Positions 9,182-17,432 of a stretch of DNA of 64,000 nt are shown piece by piece. Within the stretch, counting starts at the first letter, position 1, and every line of letters starts with the position of its first letter. Below the pieces are notes generated by a model. That model was given only the letters and a program-made list of their open reading frames with translations, made no database searches and had not been told where the DNA came from. Source of the DNA: Thermoanaerobaculia bacterium (GTDB lineage Bacteria; Acidobacteriota; Thermoanaerobaculia; Multivoradales; JAIOJS01); assembly GCA_030429235.1 (NCBI GenBank), contig JAUIDB010000003.1:159281-223280 (forward strand). The letters are read 5' to 3'. The position numbers and the translations under genes were made by a program.

Positions 9182-9799
9182 CTAGAGCTGGATTCCGGCG
9201 AAGGCCATGAAGCCGATCGCCATCAAGCCGGTGATGATGAAGGTGATCCCCAGGCCGCGCAGGCCGGGTGGAATGTTGCTGTAGCGAAGTCGCTCGCGAA
9301 TGGCGGCCAGTCCGATGATCGCCAGGGCCCAACCGATCCCGGAGCCGATGCCGTAGACCGTACTCTCGCCGAGCGTGTAGTCCCTCTCGACCATGAACAG
9401 CGAGGCGCCCAGAATGGCGCAGTTCACAGCGATGAGCGGCAGGAACACTCCGAGCGCGCCGTACAGCGCCGGAGCGTAGCGGTCGAGCGTCATCTCGACG
9501 ATCTGCACCATCGCGGCGATGGTACCGATGTAGGTCAAGAAGCCGAGGAATGAGAGGTCGTACTGCGCCAGGCTGGGGTGAATCCACTCCAGCGATCCCT
9601 CCTTGAGGAGGTAGTTGTAGATCAGGTTGTTCATCGGGACGGTGATCGTCAACACGAACGTCACCGCCATGCCGAGACCGATCGCCGTATCGACCTTCTT
9701 GGAAACCGCCAGGAAGGAACACATGCCCAGGAAGAAGGCCAGGGCCATGTTCTCGACGAAAATCGCCGTCAGGGCGATGCTGAGATAGTGCTCGAGCAT
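9182..9799 (-). CDS. nqrE: Na+-translocating NADH:quinone reductase subunit E
   Basis: This 205-residue integral membrane subunit has six predicted helices. Cysteines in [12 protein letters not shown] and [11 protein letters not shown] sit at the helix breaks that, with their NqrD counterparts, hold the intramembrane Fe (or FeS) centre. It starts three bases after nqrD stops, so translation is coupled. It ends with AFAGIQL, typical of the family. It is distinguished from RnfA by its place in an nqrA-F operon. Confidence 0.96.
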   Translation of the reverse strand: MLEHYLSIALTAIFVENMALAFFLGMCSFLAVSKKVDTAIGLGMAVTFVLTITVPMNNLIYNYLLKEGSLEWIHPSLAQYDLSFLGFLTYIGTIAAMVQIVEMTLDRYAPALYGALGVFLPLIAVNCAILGASLFMVERDYTLGESTVYGIGSGIGWALAIIGLAAIRERLRYSNIPPGLRGLGITFIITGLMAIGFMAFAGIQL

Positions 9800-9802
9800 T
9801 CT

Positions 9803-10429
9803 CTATTCCTCCTCCACCTGTTCGGGCTTCCAGACCCTGAGGATCCAGATGAAGAACCCGATGAGGAAGAAGGCTCCGGGGGAAAGAACCATCAGCCCGT
9901 TGGGGGTGTACCAACCGCCCTCGGTGGCCAGCTGGAAGATCTGCTTGCCAAAGAGCGTGCCGGAGCCAAACAACTCGCGGAAGAACGCGGTCAGCATCAA
10001 GATCACCGCGTAGCCGAGTCCATTGCCGATCCCGTCGATCAGACTGAGTCCGGGCGGGTTCTGCATCGCGTAGGCCTCGGCACGCCCCATCACGATGCAG
10101 TTGGTGATGATGAGACCGACAAAGACCGACAGCTGCTTCGAGATCTCGAAGACGTAGGCCTTCAGCACCTGGTCGGTCACGATCACCAACGAGGCGATGA
10201 TGGTCAGCTGCACGATGATCCGGATGCTGTTGGGGATCTGGTCACGCAAGACGCTGACGAAGAAGTTCGACAGCGAGATGACCACGACCACCGCGATGCT
10301 CATCACCATGGCGGTGTCCATCTTGGTGGTCACGGCGAGCGCCGAGCAGATCCCGAGCACCTGGAGGGCGATCGGGTTGTTGTTGAACAGCGGATCGATG
10401 AGCGCCTCACGCGCCTTGTTCGAAGCCAT
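9803..10429 (-). CDS. nqrD: Na+-translocating NADH:quinone reductase subunit D
   Basis: This 208-residue membrane subunit begins [20 protein letters not shown]. That start overlaps the nqrC stop by one base (TGATG), and the longer upstream reading frame is not conserved sequence. Six helices are predicted. The paired cysteines are in [12 protein letters not shown] and [12 protein letters not shown] and face those of NqrE to build the iron centre. The C-terminus is acidic (KPEQVEEE). It corresponds to RnfE in the related Rnf complex. Confidence 0.96.
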   Translation of the reverse strand: MASNKAREALIDPLFNNNPIALQVLGICSALAVTTKMDTAMVMSIAVVVVISLSNFFVSVLRDQIPNSIRIIVQLTIIASLVIVTDQVLKAYVFEISKQLSVFVGLIITNCIVMGRAEAYAMQNPPGLSLIDGIGNGLGYAVILMLTAFFRELFGSGTLFGKQIFQLATEGGWYTPNGLMVLSPGAFFLIGFFIWILRVWKPEQVEEE

Positions 10430-11208
10430 CAGGCAGCCCTCCTTGCGGCCTGCTTGTCGATGTACGGGCCGAAACCCTCGGGGCCGAGCCAGAACTGTAC
10501 GAGATAGGAGACCCCACGGCTGGTGATGGTCGCCCCTGAGAGCCCGTCGACCTTGTAGGGCTCCTCGGCCGGCGGACCGGCGCGACCCTTCACCACTTCG
10601 ATCTCCGGCTCCCCGTCGGGACCGAAGATCTTGCGGCCCGGCCACAGCGACTTCCAACCCGGGTTGTCGACTTCGCCCCCGAGACCCGGGGTCTCTTTGT
10701 GTTCGTAGAAGGTGATCCCGGCCACGGTTTGAAGGTCTGCTTCCAGGGCGATGAAACCCCGCAGGGTCGACCACAGCCCCTTGCCCTCGACCGGGAAGAT
10801 GTACTTTTCGACCTCGCCGCCGTCACCCTTGACCAGATAGACGAGGGCGAGGTTGGGAACCCGCTGCACGCGAGCGAGGTTGTCCGGGGCCTTTTCGCTG
10901 GTGGCTGGATCCTGGGCGGCTTTCTTCTGGTCGAACGTGGCGGGATCCACATCGTCGCGGATCTCTCCGGTGGCGAGCTCGATCACCTGGGCTTCGATGG
11001 TGGCAAAACGCTCCTCGATCACCTCGGGCGGCAGCTGCTCGCCGGGCATCCGCATGCCCGCCGCTTCGAGTACGTTGCTCTGCTTGTCGAGCAGGACGTT
11101 GACATCCTGCCGTTCCTTGAGCTGTACCGCCGAGCCCGACACGACCACCGCGCACACGATGCACACCAGGGTGGCGAAGAGCAGGGTGTATCCGACGCTA
11201 CGCTGCAT
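10429..11208 (-). CDS. nqrC: Na+-translocating NADH:quinone reductase subunit C
   Basis: This 259-residue subunit has one N-terminal membrane helix (about 8-27) and a periplasmic domain that carries covalent FMN. The flavinylation motif is visible as [14 protein letters not shown]. Thr227 is the expected attachment site and would be modified by the ApbE of the same operon. Other family segments are [20 protein letters not shown] and [11 protein letters not shown]. The gene overlaps nqrB by 11 bases and nqrD by one base. Confidence 0.96.
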   Translation of the reverse strand: MQRSVGYTLLFATLVCIVCAVVVSGSAVQLKERQDVNVLLDKQSNVLEAAGMRMPGEQLPPEVIEERFATIEAQVIELATGEIRDDVDPATFDQKKAAQDPATSEKAPDNLARVQRVPNLALVYLVKGDGGEVEKYIFPVEGKGLWSTLRGFIALEADLQTVAGITFYEHKETPGLGGEVDNPGWKSLWPGRKIFGPDGEPEIEVVKGRAGPPAEEPYKVDGLSGATITSRGVSYLVQFWLGPEGFGPYIDKQAARRAA

Positions 11209-12412
11209 AACGGGCCATCCTTCGCTTGATGTTGGACTGGACCACGAAGTAGTCGATGGTGGGTGCGAAGACGTTCATCAGGAGAATCGCCAGCATCATC
11301 CCTTCGGGGTAGGCCGGGTTGATGATCCGGATCAGCACCACGAGCATACCGATCATCACTCCGTAGACCCAGCGCCCACGACTGGAGTGCGGAGCCGATA
11401 CCGGGTCCGTGGCCATGAACGCCATACCGAAGGCCCAGCCTCCGAGCAGGAACTGCCACCAGAACGGGACCCCGAAGAAGGGGTTGGTCGGAGAGTCGAT
11501 CACGTTGAGCAGCAGTCCCATGGCGGCGGTTCCCAGCGTGACGCCGGCCATGATGCGCCAAGAACCCACGCGGGTGACGATGAGCAGCAGGGCTCCCGCC
11601 AGGCAGGCCAGGGTCGAAGTCTCTCCCATCGAGCCGGGAATCAGACCGATGAAGGCGTCCCACCAGTCCAGGGTTAGCGCCTCGGTGCCAGTCTCGGCGG
11701 CGCGAGCCAGCCAGGTAGCGCCGCTCACGCCGTCGGCTCGGGTCACGGCGGCGGTCCAGACCTTGTCGCCAGAGATTTCGGCCGGGTAGGCGAAGAAGAG
11801 GAACGCGCGCGCCGTCAGGGCCGGGTTGAGGATGTTCATCCCCGTACCACCGAAGATCTCCTTGCCGACCACCACGCCGAAGCTGATGCCGACGGCCACC
11901 TGCCAGAGGGGGATCGTCGGAGGAAGGATCAGCGGAAAGAGCATCCCGGTAACGAAGAATCCCTCGTTGACCTCGTGGTTCCGGACGGTCGCGAAGAGGA
12001 CCTCCCAGAGCCCTCCCACCGCGAAGCAAACCACCAGCACCGGCACGTAGTACAGGGCACCGTGGACCAGACAGGCCAGCAGGTTCGTCGGATCGAGGGC
12101 GAAGCCGAGCTTGGCCATGGCCGCCGTCTGCCAGGTCTCGAGGGCCGGGGCCCCCAGTGAAACCGCCAGATTCGCCTGGTACCCGGTGTTGTACATCGCC
12201 ATGTAGATGCACCCGAGCAGCGAGACCACCACGGTCATCATGACCCGCTTGAGGTCCATGCCGTCGCGGACGTGCGACGGCCCGTCGGTCACTTCCCCCG
12301 GTGTGTAGAGAAAGGTGTCCTGCGCCTCCCAGAGGGGGTAAAGCTTCTCGAGTTTGCCCCCCTTCTCGAACATCGGCGCCTGCTTGTCCAGCAGTTGACG
12401 GAGAAACTTCAT
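11198..12412 (-). CDS. nqrB: Na+-translocating NADH:quinone reductase subunit B
   Basis: This 404-residue main ion-pumping membrane subunit has about ten helices. It contains riboflavin and a covalently bound FMN. The second SGAT site of the operon is present in [12 protein letters not shown], with Thr233 as the expected FMN attachment residue. Conserved segments include [20 protein letters not shown] and [12 protein letters not shown]. Its ATG overlaps the nqrA stop by one base (TGATG). Both FMN acceptor sites and ApbE are intact, so the complex should be functional. Confidence 0.97.
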   Translation of the reverse strand: MKFLRQLLDKQAPMFEKGGKLEKLYPLWEAQDTFLYTPGEVTDGPSHVRDGMDLKRVMMTVVVSLLGCIYMAMYNTGYQANLAVSLGAPALETWQTAAMAKLGFALDPTNLLACLVHGALYYVPVLVVCFAVGGLWEVLFATVRNHEVNEGFFVTGMLFPLILPPTIPLWQVAVGISFGVVVGKEIFGGTGMNILNPALTARAFLFFAYPAEISGDKVWTAAVTRADGVSGATWLARAAETGTEALTLDWWDAFIGLIPGSMGETSTLACLAGALLLIVTRVGSWRIMAGVTLGTAAMGLLLNVIDSPTNPFFGVPFWWQFLLGGWAFGMAFMATDPVSAPHSSRGRWVYGVMIGMLVVLIRIINPAYPEGMMLAILLMNVFAPTIDYFVVQSNIKRRMARYAA

Positions 12413-13791
12413 CAGCTCTCCTTCTCGATGATGGTGAGCACTTCGCGAAGGCAGCGCCCGAAGTCATTCTTTCCCGTGTCGACGAACGTGCACAGGGCGA
12501 CGTCCTCCTCCTCGAGTTCCAACACGCCCAGCTTCTCGGCGGTTTCGACGTCTCGCATGAGCAAGGAGCGCAGCAGCGGCGTGGCCATGATGTCGAAGGC
12601 CATCACCCGTTCGTAGGCCCCAAGCGGCATGATCGCCCGGTGGGAGCCGTACGAGGTGGTCGTCATGTCGAACTTCTTACCCGGTAGCAGGCGCGAGGCG
12701 AAGAGGTTGGTGACCGAAAACCGATCGGTACCGGGAGCCAACCACCCCAGGAACCGCCGCTCGCGATCCTCCGCCAACAGAGAAATCTGCTGGTGGTAGC
12801 GACCGAGGAAGCCGTGGACCTCCCCCATCGCTCGGCGGCCGGCGAGGACGGAACCAGAGACCGCCCGGAGGTCCTCGGCGTTCGACTCTCCCGCGACCAG
12901 TTCGTCGACCGAGGCCCCTAGGCGGGTCCTGAGCAGGCGAGGCCGCTCGGCCGCGGGGCCGGACAGGGCTACGACCCGATCGACGTGCAGAGTGCCGGAG
13001 GCGAACAGGTGTCCCACCGCGATCACGTCCTGGAACCCGATGTGCCATACGAAACGCTCGCGACTCACCGGCGCCAGCGTGTGGATGTGGAAACCGACGG
13101 TGCCCGACGGATGCACCCCCGAGAAACGCTCGTGGCGGATCCGCGCGTCGTTCGGAATCGCCACGTCGGTATCGGCATCGGTACACACGAACACGTCACC
13201 CTCGGTGAGGGTCGACAGCACCGTCAGCCCGAGTTGGAAGCGCTCCGACTCACCGGCCATCACGGCGCCGACATCGAGCGCGAGCGGGCTCGAGTCCACC
13301 GCGGTCACGAAGATCGAATGGGGCGTGGTCTCGGGATCGGCCACGCGGCCGAACGGGCGAGCCCGCAGCGCGGTCCACAGCCCCGATTCCAGAAGCAGTG
13401 CACGCGCCTCGTCGCGCTTGAGCTGCGAACTCGGCGTGTTCCGGTAGGCCTTGAAGCTCACCGAGTCCGGACCGCCAGCGCGGCCTTCGATCTCGCTACG
13501 GCTGGTTTCGATCACCAGCGACTGGAAGGCTCGGCGTGCCCCGCGGTGGATCGCCACCACTCGCCCGGCGGCGGGTGCCGTGTACCGAACCCCTGGAGTC
13601 TTCTTGTCGTCAAAGAGAAGCTGCCCTCGTCGCACGTCTTCGCCGACCTTGACGTGCATCGTCGGTCGCATGCCGACGTAGTCGGCGGCCAGGATCGCAA
13701 CCCGGCGCGGTGGTGCCGCGCGCTCGATCTCCTGGACCGGTTCTCCGGTGATGGGCAGCCGGAGTCCTCGCTTGGTCTTGTACAAACCCAT
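12412..13791 (-). CDS. nqrA: Na+-translocating NADH:quinone reductase subunit A
   Basis: This 459-residue cytoplasmic/peripheral subunit is found only in Nqr complexes. It starts at [18 protein letters not shown], which matches the usual NqrA N-terminus, so the ATG at 13791 was chosen although the frame is open for another 100 codons upstream. Its barrel-sandwich-like N-terminal part includes [11 protein letters not shown] and [11 protein letters not shown]. It is the first gene of nqrABCDEF-apbE-nqrM. Between it and the divergent CBS gene are 142 bases that must hold both promoters. A small direct repeat of GTTCTGCTT lies just before the start. Confidence 0.96.
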   Translation of the reverse strand: MGLYKTKRGLRLPITGEPVQEIERAAPPRRVAILAADYVGMRPTMHVKVGEDVRRGQLLFDDKKTPGVRYTAPAAGRVVAIHRGARRAFQSLVIETSRSEIEGRAGGPDSVSFKAYRNTPSSQLKRDEARALLLESGLWTALRARPFGRVADPETTPHSIFVTAVDSSPLALDVGAVMAGESERFQLGLTVLSTLTEGDVFVCTDADTDVAIPNDARIRHERFSGVHPSGTVGFHIHTLAPVSRERFVWHIGFQDVIAVGHLFASGTLHVDRVVALSGPAAERPRLLRTRLGASVDELVAGESNAEDLRAVSGSVLAGRRAMGEVHGFLGRYHQQISLLAEDRERRFLGWLAPGTDRFSVTNLFASRLLPGKKFDMTTTSYGSHRAIMPLGAYERVMAFDIMATPLLRSLLMRDVETAEKLGVLELEEEDVALCTFVDTGKNDFGRCLREVLTIIEKES

Positions 13792-13933
13792 GTTCTGCTT
13801 CGTTCTGCTTGTGGTGGATGGTTCGAACGAGCGGACGACTACCCAGCCCGCACCTCGGAGGCTCGATTGTTCCACAGACGAACTTGGAAAATCCAGAGGT
13901 ATGATGCGGGCAACAAGCCAATAAGGAGAGACC

Positions 13934-14476
13934 ATGTTCGACTTGGATATCCCCCGAGCCCGCGACACGATGGCCGCCGCCGCGTTCACCGTCTCTCCGG
14001 ACACCGATCTCCTGGCTGCGATCGACCAGCTGGTGACGCGCAAGGCTGCGGCGGTGCCGGTCGTCGATGGGGAGCGCTGCCTCCTCGGCATGTTGACCGA
14101 GAAGGACTGTCTGCGCCTGATCTCCGCGGCTGCCTTCGATCAACCGCGCATCGGACCGGTCCGCGACTTCATGTCGAAGGTTTCGGTCCAGCTCGAGCCG
14201 ACGATGGATCTCTTCCGAGTCGCCGAACTGTTTCTGAGTACCAACTTCCCGATGCTGCCAGTGGTCGAGGACGGCCGGCTCGTCGGATGCATCACCCGCC
14301 AACAGATGCTGGTGGCGGTCCAAGCCGTCGGCCGGCAACTCGACGCTCAGCAGCAGCGGATCGAGACCAACGCCTCCCAATCCACTTCGCGACCCCGCTC
14401 GATCGAGCAGATGCAACAGACTGCCGCCCGGCTCTCCCCCGGACAGCTCGCGAGCAAGCTGGGGCGACGTTCCTGA
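13934..14476 (+). CDS. CBS-domain pair protein
   Basis: This 180-residue cytoplasmic protein consists of two CBS domains (about 8-65 and 75-135; AAVPVVDGERCLLGMLTEKD and PMLPVVEDGRLVGCITRQQM) with a basic, Gln/Ser-rich tail of about 45 residues. Tandem CBS domains bind adenosyl ligands (AMP, ATP, SAM) and usually regulate a partner. No partner domain is fused here. A good ribosome binding site (AAGGAGAGACC) precedes the ATG. It diverges from the nqr operon and is followed 31 bases later by the SLOG gene, which suggests cotranscription. Any link to Nqr is a guess. Confidence 0.85.
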   Translation: MFDLDIPRARDTMAAAAFTVSPDTDLLAAIDQLVTRKAAAVPVVDGERCLLGMLTEKDCLRLISAAAFDQPRIGPVRDFMSKVSVQLEPTMDLFRVAELFLSTNFPMLPVVEDGRLVGCITRQQMLVAVQAVGRQLDAQQQRIETNASQSTSRPRSIEQMQQTAARLSPGQLASKLGRRS

Positions 14477-14507
14477 CGGTCCTCGCTTCGACCACCTGAA
14501 CCAGGTA

Positions 14508-15053
14508 GTGGGTCGGCGCCCCATCATCGGTGTCATGGGTTCGGGACAACGACCGCACCCAGTCCGAGCGGCCGCTTTGGGTCGCTGGCTCGCCACGCGT
14601 GGATTCCACCTGCTCACTGGCGGTGGGCGCGGTGTCATGTCCAGCGTCAGCCGCGCGTTCTACGAGGTCGCCGAGCGCGATGGGCTCGTGCTGGGGGTGC
14701 TTCCCGCCGACTCCGAGCGGACCGACACCTCGAGACCGGGTTACCCCAACCCCTGGGTCGAAGTCCCCATCCGAACCCACCTCTCCCTGAGTGGCGAGCG
14801 GGGAGCCGAAGCTGGTTCGAGAAACCCGATCAACGTTCTCAGCTCCGATGTCGTCGTGGCACTTCCCGGCAGCGCTGGCACCTCCAGTGAGGTCCGGCTC
14901 GCCGTCCGCTACGGGAAACCCGTGGTCTGTTTTCTGCGGTCACGAGACGAGATCCCGGAACTGCCGCCCGAGGTACCGGTCGAGTCGGAACTGGGAGGCG
15001 TCCAACGCTTCGTGCTCGCTCACTTGCCGCCGCCACCAGCCGACGCCGGCTGA
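14508..15053 (+). CDS. SLOG-fold protein (TIGR00725-like, putative nucleotide/molybdenum-cofactor carrier)
   Basis: This 181-residue Rossmann-like SLOG protein is related to LOG/DprA and molybdenum-cofactor carrier proteins. It shows IGVMGSGQ at the first strand-loop, HLLTGGGRGVMSSVSRAFYE (nucleotide-binding GGGxGxM) and VVALPGSAGTSSEVRLAVRY, the PGxxGTxxE motif of the family. A GTG start at 14508 keeps the conserved first strand. An ATG at 14535 would remove part of it. The ligand and role are unknown. The family has been linked to nucleotide sensing or cofactor handling. Confidence 0.75.
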   Translation: MGRRPIIGVMGSGQRPHPVRAAALGRWLATRGFHLLTGGGRGVMSSVSRAFYEVAERDGLVLGVLPADSERTDTSRPGYPNPWVEVPIRTHLSLSGERGAEAGSRNPINVLSSDVVVALPGSAGTSSEVRLAVRYGKPVVCFLRSRDEIPELPPEVPVESELGGVQRFVLAHLPPPPADAG

Positions 15054-15069
15054 GCCACTACGGGAGACC

Positions 15070-15288
15070 TCAGGAGTCCAAGCTGCAGGCGGGTCGAAAG
15101 CCGAGAGATCGCAGGACCATCGCCGCCGGGCAGAAGCCGGTGAACGCCTGTTGGAAGAGGTTCACCCCTACGAAGACCGTGAACCAGATGAAACCGGGGT
15201 GGACGAAAACCGTCAACACCACGGAGAGGAGAACCATCAATCCGGCAAAGGCCTCGACTGCGTGTTCCAAGGACATGCTGCGCTGCAT
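15070..15288 (-). CDS. DUF2892 (YgaP-like) two-helix membrane protein
   Basis: This 72-residue inner-membrane protein has two helices and matches the DUF2892 family: SLEHAVEAFAGLMVLLSVVL, then WFTVFVGVNLFQQAFTGFCP and AAMVLRSLGF. The NLxQxxFTGFCP segment is the family hallmark. In Escherichia coli this domain forms the membrane part of YgaP, whose gene is controlled by the ArsR-type sulfide sensor YgaV. Here it is the last gene of an RND operon that diverges from a YgaV/BigR-like gene, which strengthens both assignments. An AAAGGA ribosome binding site precedes ATG 15288. A longer in-frame start is not conserved. Confidence 0.85.
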   Translation of the reverse strand: MQRSMSLEHAVEAFAGLMVLLSVVLTVFVHPGFIWFTVFVGVNLFQQAFTGFCPAAMVLRSLGFRPACSLDS

Positions 15289-15308
15289 CGATTCGTTCCT
15301 TTCTGTGT

Positions 15309-16607
15309 TCAGTAGCTGAACCGAAGCCGAAGGTAGGCGTTGGAAGCGTCCTCCAGCTGACCGAAGAAGGTGAAGGGGTCCTGCCCGCCGAGAACACTGG
15401 CCCCCAGCGTCAACGACCACTGATCGTTGTGTCGATAGTGCAAACTGGGCCGGAAGTAGTAGTCCTGATCGCTCGGAGAGTAGAAGGTAAAGAGAGACAC
15501 CGTGTAGCGGCCCAGGCTCGAGCGATAGGTCAACCGGTTGGTCAAGAGGTGCCGTACCTCGTCGGGGTCGAACCTCTGGTCGCGCGAGTTCCGACGCAGC
15601 GCGCGGTAATCGAGCGTCCAGTCGAGGGCGTACTGCAGACCGACTGTGACGCCCTTCCGCGCCTCCCACTCGTATCCCACGAGAGTGCGCAACTGATCGT
15701 TGGGTACCAGCGGATCGTCACCGTCCCGGTCGTCGATCGAATCGTAGTAGGCCAACTCGGCGTGAAGCACTCCGACCCCGGCCGACTGTCGCAGACTCGC
15801 CCCCCACGAGTTCAGCGGGGCAAAGGTCGGGAGCAGACTCGTCGACGCAGTCTCCAACAGCGCCGAAGGACCCTTGAAGAATCCGTGGTAGCCGTAGAGC
15901 GCGAGTTCGCGCCCGCGGACCGTACGGAACAGCCGGAGCGCGAACTCGGCCTGCTCGAAGGTGCGAGCCGGTTCGATCGCTGCAGCCGGAGGCCGCGGGG
16001 CGACGAGGCGCCCAGCCGGGCCGGAGAAGAAGGAGAACCGCTCTCCCGTCAGGTAGACATCCGGCGTGAAGACCGGAGTCCAGACCAGATCCAGGTTGAC
16101 CTTGCCGAGGTAGGCGGTCAAGCGAACCGAGTCCGCCGGGGACTTGAGGTACTCGTCGTCGCGCCCCGCGAAGAAGGAGACGAAGTCCTTGGGGAAGAGA
16201 TCGTTCAGAAACACCAGGTCTCCGGTGCCCCAGGTCTGGACCTGGCGGCCTAGCCTCAACTCGACCTTCGGCCCCAGCGAGGTGGAAAAACTGAGCTCTC
16301 GCACCGCGAGCCGCCACTCCTCCTCGACGGCGTCGTAGGCGAGGTCTCCGCTCCAGGCAATCGCACGGTCGCCGAACTGCTTCTCGGTCTCGCTGCGAAC
16401 TGTCAGCTCGGCCAACGTCTCGCCATCCTCGAGCCTCGGATCCGCGTCCCAGCGGGTTCCGAACCCGGCCTCGACGAAGCCGGTCCAAACCAATCCCTCA
16501 TCCTGGTCGCCCCAGTCGTCCTCCCAGAGATCCTCCTGAGCGGTGAGGACCGATGGTGCGAGCAGGAACCAGCTCGCCAGGAGCACGAGAAGAACGCGGT
16601 ACTTCAC
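15309..16607 (-). CDS. Outer-membrane beta-barrel protein of the RND export operon
   Basis: This 432-residue protein has a signal peptide (MKYRVLLVLLASWFLLAPS, cleavage near TAQE), then alternating amphipathic strands throughout and a C-terminal YLRLRFSY ending in an aromatic residue, the usual BAM recognition feature. It resembles DUF1302/alginate-export-like barrels that accompany MMPL-type RND transporters. It lies nine bases after the LolA-like gene. It is most likely the outer-membrane outlet or acceptor for whatever the RND protein moves. No substrate can be named from sequence. The exact family assignment is tentative. Confidence 0.75.
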   Translation of the reverse strand: MKYRVLLVLLASWFLLAPSVLTAQEDLWEDDWGDQDEGLVWTGFVEAGFGTRWDADPRLEDGETLAELTVRSETEKQFGDRAIAWSGDLAYDAVEEEWRLAVRELSFSTSLGPKVELRLGRQVQTWGTGDLVFLNDLFPKDFVSFFAGRDDEYLKSPADSVRLTAYLGKVNLDLVWTPVFTPDVYLTGERFSFFSGPAGRLVAPRPPAAAIEPARTFEQAEFALRLFRTVRGRELALYGYHGFFKGPSALLETASTSLLPTFAPLNSWGASLRQSAGVGVLHAELAYYDSIDDRDGDDPLVPNDQLRTLVGYEWEARKGVTVGLQYALDWTLDYRALRRNSRDQRFDPDEVRHLLTNRLTYRSSLGRYTVSLFTFYSPSDQDYYFRPSLHYRHNDQWSLTLGASVLGGQDPFTFFGQLEDASNAYLRLRFSY

Positions 16608-16616
16608 GGTCGCTCC

Positions 16617-17432
16617 TCAGTCCGTGGGACGCTGCAGCCATTGGCGCGGAGGGTTGCGAAGCGACCTCTCGGTGAATACCTCGGCCGGCAACCCCAGGTC
16701 GTACTTGATGTAGCGAAACTGCATGTCGGTCTGGCCGCCACTGAGCAGATCCGAGACCCGGCTGGCCGTCACGGTCGGGTTGCCGTCGATCTTTTCGACG
16801 GCGAGCACCTCGACCCGGCGGTAGATCTGACCCGCTTCGTTGTGGTACTCGATCTTCGTCGGCAGGAAGGTCGATCGATCGATCCACGTCACGTAGCGGT
16901 GAAACTCGACGTCAGCATCCTCCCGCGGCTCGTGTTCTAGAACGTAGTGGGTCTCGGTCGCCTCGACGAACCGGTGAAGGTCCTCGCTGGGACTCCGACC
17001 GGAGACGTCCTCGTAGAAGTAGTGGGCACCGACGAAGCTGGTTCGTTTGTCTCCGGCCGAGATGCGTTTCACCAGATCCAATCCGGGCAGATACAGCCAA
17101 CGGTCATCATCTCGGTCGGCATGCTTGTGCACCAAGAAGACGGTTCCCCGCACGTCGGAGGGCTGGCTGAAGGACACGAGGAACTTCTGATCCCCACCGT
17201 CCTCGACGTCGCTCCGCAAGACCGTGAACTGCCGGCGCTGCTGGCGCCCCTGAGCGTCGGCGATGATCATTCGCACCTCCGACCGACCATCCGCACCCGC
17301 GTAGTAGGCGGCGAGATTGGCTCGGGCGACGATCGCGTCGGCGTCCTCGAGGTTCGACTGGGCGAGCCCCGAACTCCCGGTACCGACAAGGAAGAGAACT
17401 CCTAGGGTGAGAAGGATTCGTTGACGGGTCAT
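16617..17432 (-). CDS. Outer membrane lipoprotein-sorting-like (LolA-fold) periplasmic protein
   Basis: This 271-residue secreted protein has a signal peptide cleaving near GLAQS. The mature part matches the LolA-like 'outer membrane lipoprotein-sorting' family: DADAIVARANLAAYYAGADG, FLVSFSQPSDVRGTVFLVHK, WLYLPGLDLVKRISAGDKRT and SFVGAHYFYEDVSGR. These proteins typically sit beside MMPL/RND exporters and are thought to ferry a lipid-like cargo across the periplasm. ATG 17432 overlaps the RND stop by four bases, so the two are coupled. Confidence 0.85.
   Translation of the reverse strand: MTRQRILLTLGVLFLVGTGSSGLAQSNLEDADAIVARANLAAYYAGADGRSEVRMIIADAQGRQQRRQFTVLRSDVEDGGDQKFLVSFSQPSDVRGTVFLVHKHADRDDDRWLYLPGLDLVKRISAGDKRTSFVGAHYFYEDVSGRSPSEDLHRFVEATETHYVLEHEPREDADVEFHRYVTWIDRSTFLPTKIEYHNEAGQIYRRVEVLAVEKIDGNPTVTASRVSDLLSGGQTDMQFRYIKYDLGLPAEVFTERSLRNPPRQWLQRPTD

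Noticed and set aside
7942..13791. Rnf complex instead of Nqr
   Set aside because: nqrA, the SGAT sites in NqrB and NqrC, the NqrF domain order and nqrM are all present. RnfB/RnfC-type ferredoxin subunits are absent.
13792..13812. Direct repeat GTTCTGCTT before nqrA as a regulatory site
   Set aside because: Only two adjacent 9-base copies, no dyad, and no regulator in the vicinity to suggest meaning.
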